From contig NC_069123.1 of assembly GCF_026914265.1 (NCBI RefSeq), positions 53,376,473 through 53,440,472 of the forward strand: a DNA stretch of 64,000 nt. Reading direction: 5' to 3'. A program made the translations under genes and the position numbers. A model generated the notes under the pieces. It saw only the letters and a list, made by a program, of their open reading frames with translations, was not told the origin of the DNA and did no database searches. Positions 48,886-60,787 of the stretch are shown piece after piece; position 1 is the stretch's first letter, and the number at the start of each line of letters is the position of its first letter. Source of the DNA: Mya arenaria. Its lineage: Eukaryota > Mollusca > Bivalvia > Myida > Myidae.

Positions 48886-51800
48886 ATGACGACGAACGCA
48901 CGGCCACCAGCACCAATGAAGCGGGGCAAATCGGCGGGTGCCCCGGCTACAGTGGCCTCCAAGGAGTCCGTTGAAGGTCAGTACTTCAACTACAGGCCGA
49001 AACTTGGAAAGATTGTGTCAATGTTTTTTATCACGGCTTGTTACAGCGTTCTTGACAAGGATTTTATTTCTAAATTGAATGCAGATTTTTGTTAACATAC
49101 AAGATACTCATTACTTATATATCATGACAACATGCAGGAACATGGCACACCGTAATGATCAATCAGTATATCAAAATTTATAGGTTCCCATTAAAAAAAT
49201 GTAAGCGCCATTATCTATAAAATACAACATAATCGTTTAACATGCGTAGTGAATGTAAAAGATTTGTTTGTATTTACCAATAATTGTAAATCCTGCCTTA
49301 ACGTTAAATGGTTGAGGGGACTCGTAAGTGATATAATAGGCTTACCAATAAAGGTTCTATTGATACGTCAAATCTTTCCTTCGTATTATTAATGCAATGT
49401 CAATAAGATTTATTTCGAAAATATTGATCTTTAGTGACATATTGATCATTCTCAAAAATCATAATTCAACACAGGCTCTCAATTGATAATGAAAATAGAT
49501 TCTGTTAAGCTTAAATGGTTTTCTTTTTCCGTTAATGTCAGGTTGTCAAACATTTTTTTATTCCTTCTGTAAACATTTGTAAAAATAAATTGTCAAATTT
49601 GTCAACATATTACAACTGTCACAGGAAATAATTGCCGGTAGCTGAATGGTTCAATGCCATATATATTAAAGCCACACTCTCGACTCTCAGTTTATTGTGT
49701 ATATTCACAAATAAAGAAAAAATAGCTCGTTCCACAAGGTCTCTTCTTTTTTAAGTTCTGTCAGATAGCGAAAAGTGTCGGCAAAACAGCTAACTTTTTT
49801 CAGAGACTGATCAGTTTCACTTAACCTGAAAGCATAAACATCATTTTGAATGCTTACAACTTTCGGTGTTACTACTACTGCTACTACTGCTGCTGCTGCC
49901 GCTGCTGCTGCTGCGGCTACTGATTCTACTACTACTACTACTACTTCTACAACTACTACTACCGCTGCCTATTGGTGTATAGTAATAAGTTCAGCTTTTT
50001 AAATATATATATATAAATATATGACTGTAAAAAGCAACCAACCGGACCTATGTTTGCAGAGATACGCGGTCTGTGCAGACGAGTGGCCCCTTACATGGTG
50101 CGCCAATGGCGAGAAGTGTGTTCCTTTCTTGGTGTAGCAGACAACATTCTAGATGACCTCGTCCTCGAGTACCAGGGCCGACGCAAATCAGAGCTTGCAT
50201 TTCAGGGGCTGTACCGATGGCAGGAAACGGCCGGTAGGGGCGCGCATAAAGACAAAATACTTAAAGCCCTGCAGCACGCCGGACTAAAACGAGCAGAGGG
50301 TAAGTCTTTCCTCTTACCGCCTCTCTTGCTACAAATTAACCACTAAAGTACGTTGAATGATAAAATGTAATGGTTTCTAATGGTTTTGTGTACCCGAGAT
50401 ATAAGGAACTTTTTTCCCTTTTTTCTGCGATCTTTATCAATGATAACTGTAATGTGGCCCGAATTACCGAAATGAATATAAAGAGATTTAACTAAAACGC
50501 ACCAAAATGAGTATGTCGATCACAAATGACATTGTGTTTTAGATGAATACCGGGCCATGGACACAAGTAAGCGAAAGGTGCCCTACATGGGGCGTCCGGA
50601 GAACGCAGCTGCCCAGTCGGAAACACCCGCCAACAAGCAGGCGAAGCAAAAAGGTACAACCGGTTGTGACGGGTTTATGTATTATAAATTTGCGTTTCGA
50701 AAGTATTTATCAATTGACATGTCTGCATCACTCAAACCCCAAATTCTTAAGACGATGTTCGTTATATCTGAGTTCTACTGTAATATTTGGTCAAGGAGCC
50801 ATATTGAATGATCGACTGATGAGCATCGAACCTTGGACTTGTTGGACTAAGGGGCGAACATTTATACCATATTTCGAACAAACAATCATTCCCCTATACT
50901 TGTGTCTGTAGATTAAGAAATACGAATGAGTATTCTGGGTTCATTCAAATATGTTGACTCTGTACATACATACTTTATTATAATAAGTTGCTATATCAAT
51001 TACATTAAAACAGCACAGAAATCGTAAGAACCTTTTCTCTGATTGTGCAATATTTCATTCAGCTTCATGTAGTCACATATCAAATAAGGTCAGGTAGAGC
51101 TAGACGGTGCAATGCAATGACGTCAAATAGCTTTGTTTTCATTTGTGCATGAATAATTGGAATTAATATGCAACTGTACGTAGTTATTTTCTTCTCGTTT
51201 TAAATAAGATTTCGACTACATAGTTACAGATATCTTAACAATATGACCATTGCAAAGTTAAATACTTCATACATTTCTTTTGAGAAGCATGTCTGCACGA
51301 TGAGATAACGTCGTCGTTATTCGTGTTTTTCAATTTGCTCCCGGTCGTCGTTTCGCTGATAACAAACAGCGGGACAATTCAAGGATATCTTCAAACTTTA
51401 ACATCAATCGAATACATAAGTGGGTATTGCTGCGCCCTGCATGATACTTACTTTTAAAAAGAAAACATACCATATTATAAATAAGAAAGACAATTGATGC
51501 AAAGCATCAAAGGGCGCCGTTTAATTGTTTATGCATTTGTTATATATTGAAATACAAGGAATGTCAAGGCCAACAAGCATATTATGGTGCATCGAACCGC
51601 ATCAATGAAATTCTCAAAATATTTGTAGTATTCTGCCTAACAACATAAACTAAAGCATTTAAGTTAAAGAGTTTCAAGTTGAAGATTTCATTAGGGGTGA
51701 TACATTAAATTAATGAACACGCCAGATTTAGGGTGCTTGTGCACTGTATTTTTTTTGTCCTTGACACATATCCAAGTTTTATTGCAATACCATAAGTAGT

Positions 51801-52072
51801 TTTAAAGAAAAAGCGGCAAAGGGCAAACATACTGTAATAAGCTGAAATACAGCTAAAGTTATTGTGCACTACAATTCCTCTCGTTGTGCTTTACCATTGA
51901 ATACTGAAATTCCAAACAGTAGTTTTCTAGTTATGCTCCGGACAGGAAAAGGTCCAAAGGGAGTAATCCATAAAGGGGTGATATGAAATACCAATTTAAC
52001 ATTTTCTGAAGAACTTTAATAAACATTATCATTTCGTCTGAAAGTTGCAAACATAAATAGTAACAGGAGATC

Positions 52073-52103
<31 letters not shown>

Positions 52104-55100
52104 CCCCATTTATATAGCACTTTTATCATAAAAACATACGTTCAAAAGTGCTTAACAAACAAATATAAGTATATATACAAAAACATATATAGAAAGAATT
52201 TATAAGGCAGATGCACATGATAAAAATAAACACTACTGCTACATACAACCAATCTTTAAAACTCATCAGAAGGTATTAAAAAGTATAAAAGATAAGAAGC
52301 GATACTAAAACAGTATATGAAAACAATAATCCTTAAAGGCCATTATTACTTAAACCACGGACCTATGTTTATAGGTCCGTGTTTAAACTGAATTAATAAA
52401 AGTGTAAGATTTAGGAAGTTCCCGCGAAAACATCTTATCACATGACCAACTCGACCAATCGTTTTGTGCGCACTGTGTAGTGTTCTAAAAATAAAACAAC
52501 TCGGGGGCAATCGTAATGAAATTTTACTTATGTTACATTCACCACATTCACAAATAAAGTAAGGTGAACTTTTTATTCCGATATCGATTAAATTGAAGAA
52601 ACAGCTTACCTCATGGTTTATCAATGTAGAAAACATAACAAAACAAAATAAAAAATAATTATTCCCATTCACATAAATACCGGTCCTAGTGATCCCTGAT
52701 GATACTAGACATATTGAAATAAAATAAGGTTTTTTTCTTAAATTAAAATAAAATTAGTGTACGTATTGGGAAATAATATATGCATGTTTAAGTTTATATA
52801 TATGATTGTATCTGCTAGTTGCGGCTACCATCTATTAAATATTGATTATGACACATATCTAAATTACATTGTTAATATGTATGGCCTAACACAGTTTTAT
52901 ATTTTGTCCTAATCCTATTGTTAAACGACCATCGATAGTCATCGTCTTATCAACATTACATGATTGTATACTTATTTTAACGCATTGCTGAATAATTATT
53001 TAAAGTTTAACCGTAAATGTATAACTACTTGTCCCATCTGAACGTAGTTGATTTTTTTTACAGTTCTTCAACATATGTTTTACTTATTTCTCTTTCCCTT
53101 TTTGTCTCATTACTTAGCCACACCCCAGGAAACCCTTAATATGCTTATATTTGTTTCTCTTTTGCTCCGATCGCAGGTTGTACATGTTTGTCTGTATGTT
53201 GTATTGTATCCGCATAGGTGATTGATCTTCAAGCATATAGATCTGCGATCGGACTTTTTTATTGTAAAACACAGCGCTTTCCAACGACTTCAAGTATACG
53301 AGTACATTCGCTGGGTAGCCTTGTTCTGAAACTTATATTTTATATATTATTCATAAAACAACTCCTGAGCACCTGGCTGCATATACAGGCCGTTAATATT
53401 CCCGCGTCCTTTTCAGGCATATTTGCTTTGTTTGGCACGTTGTCAATAGTAACTCGTTTTGATAACGATTTTGCGGATATGATGTATTTAAACGACCCTC
53501 TTTGCGTTTTGGTTTTGTCTGTTTCAACTGCATTATACAGGCTGCTTATTATATCTGGTGATATTGAACAAAACCCCGGTCCAGGAGACACAAACAATTT
53601 CAGCTTCTCACTTTTTCATCAAAATATCCGTAGTATACGTATTAATAAAATCGATTATGTCAGGGACAATCTGTCAGATTTTAACATACTTTGCTTTACG
53701 GAAACGCATTTATCACACGAAATTCTAAACGGAGATATTGCTCTCGAAGGATTTGATACTGTTTTTCGAAAAGACTGTTCATCGTACTCTGGCGGTCTTC
53801 TCATCTATACGTCATCGGTCTACAGACCGAAACGATTATTTGATATTGAAAATATTATACCAGAATCTATTTGGGTGCAAGTTTATGACAGATCAAGTAG
53901 TTATATAATTTGTAATGTATACCGCCAACCCAATACATCTGTTGAAATGTGGGAAAGATTACATTTAGGCATTGAGAAGGCTTACGAAATTTCGAACCAA
54001 ATCATCATCGTAGGTGACATAAATGAAGATCAACTCAATACTTCAAATCATAAATTTAAGGATATTCTTCTTTTAAATAATTTGACAAATATAATTAATG
54101 CTCCTACGCGAGTGACAAATACCTCTGCAACACTTTTGGACCCAATCGCGATAAGCAATAACATAAAACTGCATCACGCTGGCATACTTGATTCAAATAA
54201 CTCGATCAGTGATCATCTAGGTACTTTTGCATACATTGATTTTAACTTTCCGGAAAATAATACTTACCAAAGGCGAGTCTGGAACTATAAACGCGCAGAT
54301 TTTACTAAACTAAATGACCTAATTAATAATTATGATTGGTCTTCTTTACACCCGCTTGATATAAATACAGCAACACGTAAATTTACAGAAATATTCATAA
54401 ACTTAGTCAAACAATGTATTCCAAATTATTTAGTTACTATACGATCCGACGACAAACCATGGTACACAAACGAGATTCGAAAGTTTTCAAGACAACGCGA
54501 CAGGTTAAAGAAGGTAGCAACCGTAAGTGGTAAAACATTAGATTGGAATAAATACAAAACTTTTAGAAACAAAGTTAATAACATGAAAAAGTACGCTAAA
54601 ACAATTTTTTATAACAACATTGAGGAGTCTTTAAATGATTTCAAAAACAACAATCAAAAACAATATTGGAAGACCGTAAAGCTCTTAACTAAAAGCAATA
54701 CAAACTGTGACCAGAATATACCACCACTGCAAAACAATGACCAGTCATTTTCATTTACTGACACCGATAAAGCAACTACTCTTAATAATTACTTTTCGTC
54801 AATATCTACTGTTGATGATTCAACTTCTTCTCTTCCTCCATTTGCCTCTAAAACCAATTCCTCTTTTACCAATATTATTATTAATGAACAAGAAGTCACA
54901 GACATTCTTGGTATTCTGGATATAAATAAAGCAACAGGACCTGATCAAATATCTCACCGTATGTTAAAAGAAACAAAAAATACAATTTGCAAACCACTCA
55001 CAATATTATTCAACAAATCGTTAGTAGAGACCACTTTTCCTAGCGATTGGAAGTTAGCTCATGTATTGCCATTATTCAAAAAAGGTGAAAAGTATTTGCC

Positions 55101-58100
55101 CTCAAATTATAGACCAATTTCCCTAATTAGTTGTGTTGGCAAGGTTATGGAAAGAGTAATACACAAACATATCCATAATTATCTTATACAAAATAATCTC
55201 ATATTCAAAAACCAATCAGGCTTTTTACCAGGACATTCGACAATATACCAGCTCGTAGATATGTATAATCAAATTTGTAAATCGTTTGACGATAAAAAGT
55301 CAACATGTATTGTATTCTGTGATATTAGTAAAGCATTTGATAGAGTATGGCATAAAGGTTTATTATTTAAATTAAGAAAATACGGTATCAATGGTGATGT
55401 TTTAAATTGGCTTTCAAGTTACCTTCAAGGTAGATCTCAAAGGGTTTTTGTAAAATCATCATTCTCTCAAAAAATGTCAATAAATGCTGGAGTCCCTCAA
55501 GGGTCCGTGTTAGGCCCTTTATTGTTCCTTATATATATTAACGATATAGCTGATCCGTTATTAAGTATAACACGCCTCTTCGCTGATGATAGCTCGCTAG
55601 CTGTTACTTCAACTGATGTTAATTACATTGAACGTACATTGAATCATGATCTTGATAAAATACATCGTTGGGCAGAGCAATGGCTCATAACTTTTAACTC
55701 TGCTAAAACGCAAGTTATGTTCTTCTCAAGAACCAATGATAACCGTCCAACTCTTATTTTCAATAACAGCCAACTCAACTATGTTGAACACCATAAACAT
55801 CTCGGAGTAACACTTAGTGAGAATGGAAAATGGCATGAACATATTAACTCTATAATTAATTCTGCAGGCAAAGTATTGGGCTCTATGAGACTACTTAAAT
55901 ATAAACTGAAGCGGAACACTATTAACCAAATATATATTTCATACCTTCGTCCAATTCTAGAATATGGGTCAATAGTCTGGGACAATTGCACTAAATATGA
56001 GAAAGACATGTTAGAAAGAATTCAGTATGAGGCGGCAAGACTAGTCACTGGACTTACCCGTTCCGTCTCTATTAACAATTTATTAAATGAAATAGGTTGG
56101 GTATCTTTAGCTGATCGAAGAAAAATGCAAAAACTAATATTGATGTATAAATATAAGGGAGGTTACTTGCCACATTATTTAATTGACGATATGCCTCAAC
56201 TTGTTAGAAATAATACCCCATATAATCTTAGAAATAATGATAACCTTGAAACACTGGCAAGAAGAACTGAAATGTATTCTAATTCCACGATACCATCCTC
56301 AGCGAAATTATGGAATGATCTTAACCCAGAAATAAAAATGTCTGACACAATAGCAGCTTTTAGATATCAGCTTAAAAAGATGTACAAACCCTCAACAGTC
56401 CCAAACTACTACTAGCATGGTGAGAGATTAATGCAAATTCAACACACTCGAATAAGAAACAAATGTAGCAATCTTCATGCAGATCTTTTTAACAACTTTC
56501 TACGTGACGATCCATTTTGCGAATGTGGCAATAGTTATGAAGATGCTGAACATTATTTCTTCAGATGTCCTTTATATGAAAATGCGAGATTAACTTTATT
56601 TACAAAAACTAGACCCTATCACCCTTTAAGTCCTGATAAACTCCTGAATGGTATAGACAGTTTAACTGATGACGATAATAGTAAACTCTTTCAACAAGTC
56701 CAAGCCTATATTAAACATACAGGAAGATTTCACCAGCAAACTACCTAAGCGAGTATACGAAATAGTAAATAGCCATGTGGAAGCATAAGCGCTGTAACAT
56801 TTGATGTAACGCTATGTGAGGGTTGTGGTTGGGGTGTGTGCTTTTGTCTCCTTTATATGTTTTTTCTCTGTCCTTTTTTTTCTCTCGTCAGTTTCTTTTT
56901 CTTCTTCTATATCAATTCTTCATTTTCTTGTTTGATACAATGTTGTGTTTCTTCTCTTTTTTCTAATAATATAACGAATATTACTTATACACGCAAATTC
57001 ACAAATTAAATACATTATATACTTTTAGCATATTATGCATTATGCTCTTTTTAGCATATACTACTTTACATACCAATCATCTTGTTAACTCTAACGAAAC
57101 TATAAGGGGAGGGCCGTAACTAATGTTGTTGATAACTTGTGGCCCGACCCTTTTGCATACAACTTTGATAACATTTATTTCAAACTTTTCTATAAACATG
57201 TATGTAAATATTTTGACAATTGTAATAATGTTTATAACTATGCAATAAAATATTATTAAATAAATACCGGTCCACACATTTTACATTTCCGGCTCATGAT
57301 TACAGGTAACCAATCGGAAAACTTAAACGAATCGGGAACAGTTATTAAACTTATTTGTCGTTCTTCCAAAATAATGTTTTGGAGATAAATTGAAGACAAT
57401 ATATTCAACCATAAATAGCATTTTAAACACCCATCTGGGAGTAAGATTACTGATCTATTATTGGTCCCAGCACCCATGCAATCGTCATCTATTTGCAATT
57501 TTGAATCATAATAAAATAACAATAAAACCCAACTGTCAATCAAACTAAAAACCGCTCCCACTAAAATAAATTCCATTTTCATTTCATAATAGGCGCGCAC
57601 TTCAGTGCGCCGCCAATGATATTTTGTACCGTATACACATTCCTTCGATCACTCACTTCATGAATAAAAGCTTGATTCTCAGAATGGTCAGATTATTTTA
57701 CTATACGAACATTTTACCAATAATACATTAGTACATTCATGCCAAGTTTAGTAGCATTGCACGGATGCATTATGACATATATACCATTATATATTATATT
57801 GTTAAACACTAAAATATTAGCATATAACTCTATTTTTCCCCTTGTTAAATCAATCGTAAAACATCGAAAGTCAATGCATTAAATCTATCGTGCTAGCAGT
57901 ATCTTAAAAGAATACCTTTAAATAATTTAATTTCCCCACATTCTATGAGAAATTGTCAAAATCGTAAAAAAGAAAGTATACGTATGTTTTAATGGCTCGA
58001 GTACATTATATGATAGTAATTCGTTGTAAACTTGCATGCATTTTTTCCTTCCATAAAGCCTTTGCTGACCGGTTATCGCGGCCGAAGACTTCCCCTAGCG

Positions 58101-59914
58101 GCGACCAGCAGGATCCACGGAAGTCCACGAAGAAGCCTAAGTCTGCTGCGGTGGTCGCCTCTCAGACCAACCCACTTACACTTCAGGTGCCTGCCACTAA
58201 ACCCACAGACAGATGTACGTGCATAGATTATTTATAATGTGTGGTTCTCGTAGATACAAATGCGCCGATACGATGAAGCCGTAGTACAAACATCGCATTC
58301 CTTGAGATTTTAACATCGTATACTTGTAATTGATCTAGGAAGTTTTACTTGTCTGTCTCTTCGCCATATATCATTTTGCACGCAAAAATACTGTTGGCAT
58401 GTTAAACGTGATTTTTTTTTCATGTTTGATGTATACATAACTTTTATTCAGGCGAGTTGAAGTTGAAAGTGACTGTGAAGGGCGTACAGCGGCGGGGCCA
58501 GGCGGAGGTGGAGGCGACCCGTGACGACTTCCGGTCCACCAAGGACGACTATAAGCACACCTGCCACACCTTCGTCAAGCTCGTCTTGGCCAACAGGAGG
58601 TTCCACTTTCGGGAGCTGAGGCGTCTGCTCGACTTTCCAGGGATTTCTATTCAAAGACTTACCATCATTGGTTTCAACATCAACGTCTTCATCCTGTGTC
58701 ATACTCTCGGCGCTTTCGAAATACTTCACCAGACCTATGTCACTGGACGCTTGAGTGCGCTATTTCACCGCGCCCTGGTCACCCAGCTCTATCTGGATAG
58801 GTTGTGTGCCGCCCAGCTGGAACTGTCGGTAACGCATGACGAGGCGATGACAAGCATGTTCCGGAACATTCTAGTTGAGAGAAGCTACCTAGAGCGCGCG
58901 GACTCCATAGCAACAAAACATCCGGTGGACGAGTGTGACTACTTCACATGTGACACGGATGACGAGTCCGATTATGGGAAAGCTCCGAATGCAGGTATGA
59001 TTTGTTATACTTCGGTTATTTTCAACCAACTTCAGTATTAATGGTTTCTGTTTACTTCCAAACACGAGCAAATGAATTTAAACTTTGAATAACAGTAAAA
59101 CGACCATTTTTTTCTTATTATTGCAACATGTTCAAATCATTGTAGAAATCTGTATGTTCAAATTTCAGATAAAATAAAATCCTTCGATCTCAGTGCATTG
59201 AAAGAAGACTTGAATAGGTTTATAGGCGACATGAAACAGCGTTTAGACACCTACAATGAGAATATCAAAGACCTGCTTATGACGCTACGTATAGTGGGAC
59301 AGGGTAGCAGCCCCGAGATCTCGTGCCTAGATGACGTCATTGAATGCCTTGATTATCTCCGAAACAGCAAAAGTGTAGGTCAGGGCGGGAAAACGGACCT
59401 GTTCAGGGAATATCTGGCCATGGTCAACCAGATACGCCTTAAAGTGCAAGATATCAGCGAACAGGACTACCTGGTCAGCTTTGACACAAACCTTACGGGG
59501 GACGCAAGTGAAACATTCCATAAAGTTTTAAGTGAAATTGAAATAATGCTTCATCCAATATCAAAGTTTAAAGTTGACGAACAAGTTTTGAATGAAATTA
59601 CTCAAACCGGTATTGAAAAGGAAATATTTGGTGGGTTAATATGTTTCTTGCCAAAACTGTTGCAACTTATGCAAGATCTTGCCGAATCTATTGAACGTGA
59701 TGATACAAATAAGGACGAAACTGTAGACCTAGATACTGAACATAACTTTGTTGAAACTGGCGAAGAGAACAAAGAAAATGTGACTGGGGGTCAGGAGATA
59801 ATTGAAAATTCAAAGACAGAACCGGTGAATAGAACAAGCAACGCGTCCGACCAGCAGGACAAACAGCTCAGGCCTTCATCTGCTGTGAATTATGTTGAAA
59901 CATGGACACCTTAG
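48886..59914 (+). CDS. Death-domain protein with a TRADD-N-like middle region
   Basis: Not a named orthologue; probably an innate immune or cell-death adaptor, inferred from the death domain. Six exons: 48886-48976, 50060-50299, 50543-50653, 58059-58214, 58452-58994 and 59169-59914, every intron phase 1 and GT-AG; 628 residues. Residues 1-30 are basic and Pro/Ala-rich. Residues 31-111 form a death domain: VAPYMVRQWREVCSFLGVAD, then YQGRRKSELAFQGLYRWQET and ILKALQHAGLKRAE. Residues about 112-200 are a Lys/Ser/Pro-rich linker. Residues 200-345 are predicted alpha/beta, and GRLSALFHRAL...QLELSVTHDE resembles human TRADD-N. The last 248 residues are helical (LKEDLNRFIGDMKQRLDTYN), ending in an acidic, low-complexity tail. 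The uniform phase-1 introns fit domain shuffling. A LINE sits in intron 3. The start is the first ATG of the exon-1 frame. Confidence 0.8.
49868..49972. repeat. (CTA/CTG)n microsatellite
   Basis: Interrupted CTA and CTG triplets in intron 1 of the death-domain gene, 90 bases before the exon-2 acceptor. Confidence 0.9.
50654..52070. other. Death-domain gene intron 3, left part
   Basis: No exon or transposon recognised. The ORFs overlapping 50543-50911 are readings through the exon-3 donor. Confidence 0.4.
52072..52165. repeat. (ATT)n plus a conserved marine-animal repeat motif
   Basis: A TTA microsatellite leads into CCCATTTATATAGCACTTTT, then GTTCAAAAGTGCTTAACAA. The pairing AGCACTTTT/AAAAGTGCT is a short inverted repeat, and the string is of a kind seen repeatedly in marine invertebrate DNA. 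The family name is not certain. Confidence 0.5.
52687..57259 (+). mobile_element. Full-length-looking non-LTR retrotransposon (LINE, jockey/CR1-like group)
   Basis: Flanked by a perfect 14-bp direct repeat, ATAAATACCGGTCC, at 52673-52686 and 57260-57273. About 530 bp of 5' leader precedes the ORF; after it lie about 510 bp of 3' UTR and an AT-rich tail (AATAAAATATTATTAA). It is inserted in sense orientation in intron 3 of the death-domain gene. A perfect target duplication and a nearly open 3.5-kb ORF indicate a recent insertion. Confidence 0.9.
53218..56748 (+). CDS. LINE polyprotein: 2A peptide, AP endonuclease, reverse transcriptase, Cys/His tail; one in-frame stop
   Basis: The open frame begins after TAG 53215-53217; the first ATGs are 53479 and 53482, so the start is probably there. 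The short N-terminal leader is hydrophobic (PLCVLVLSVSTALYRLLIIS) and runs into GDIEQNPGP (53557-53583), an exact 2A ribosome-skipping motif (DxExNPGP). An AP-type endonuclease follows (LFHQNIRSI, catalytic Glu in TETHL near 53700, VGDIN, SDH). The reverse transcriptase has LFKKGEKYLPSNYRPISLIS, SGFLPGHST, FCDISKAFDRVWH, GVPQGSVLGPLLF and the catalytic FADD at 55579-55590. A TAG at 56413-56415 interrupts. The same frame then stays open to TAA 56746-56748 and encodes a C-x-C...H...C segment (FCECGNSYEDAEHYFFRC). Numbering from the GTG at 53218 gives 1065 codons before the TAG. Confidence 0.93.
57274..58058. other. Death-domain gene intron 3, right part
   Basis: Continues the pre-insertion intron. 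A small perfect hairpin, GGCGCGCACTTCAGTGCGCC, lies at about 57591-57610. Minus ORF 57256-57600 has no recognisable domain. Confidence 0.4.
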
Positions 59915-60787
59915 AGAACAATATATCTTTTTTCCATCCCGGTTATACTAACTAAGCCATAGAAATAAAGACATTTGCCATCACTGGCACATACAACAAA
60001 CACGGTCGTTACTAAAAGCAGTTTTAATTGTATAAAGAAAATAACATTCAAGAGGAAGGTATATGTAAATGCATGTATAATAAATACAATGTACAAATTG
60101 TATGATTGGCCAGCGTCATATACAATCTAAGCTACAAAAATATGCCATGTATTGAAGAGTTTCTTATAAAACACCTTCAAACATGCATGCTACAGTATAT
60201 TTTTACATAAAACAACATTAAAACAATAATTATTGCGGTATAAAGGCGTTTCGAAACAATAATGCTCTGACATAAAAGTAACTAAATGTGAACTAATTAC
60301 TCTATAAGAGTAAAGTGTATATCGGCAAGAAATAATATAATAACTCCCATATAAGCCCCTAAATGATAAAAAGTGCAAATAAAACTAAAATGGAATGGTA
60401 AAGCTTGTAAAAATTCAGGTTCTTTGTTGAATCCATAAAAGTGTAAAGTACCAATTAGTTTGTAGTTTACATATCTTCAAATATGAGCATATAATGCTGA
60501 GTATGCAGTGTTGGCAAAATGTTCATCTACAGGCAACAATGCCCGTTTATGAGCTTAAGCAAACTTACCAAAACAAAACAAAAATACCGGTATGGTCTGA
60601 GCATATTTATCACAAGCATGAATCAACACAACACTTTGTTACGGCATTAATACTTGGCCCATATTTCCTAGCTAATTTAACAGTCATGTTCATGGTTTTA
60701 GTTGCTGTTTAAACAAATTCATTCCATTGTGGTACACGTGTTCAGAGAGTAGATAAGAAGACGAATAATTCCATAATTCTTCGACGA
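59915..60787. other. Convergent 3' intergenic region
   Basis: The death-domain gene (plus) and the exchanger gene (minus) end facing each other here. An AATAAATACAATG string near 60079 could serve the plus gene. No exon was recognised. Confidence 0.5.

Noticed and set aside
57256-57600. 114-codon minus ORF beside the LINE, possibly joined to 52346-52672 before insertion
   Set aside because: Across the restored empty site the two ORFs are in different frames, and neither has a recognisable domain.
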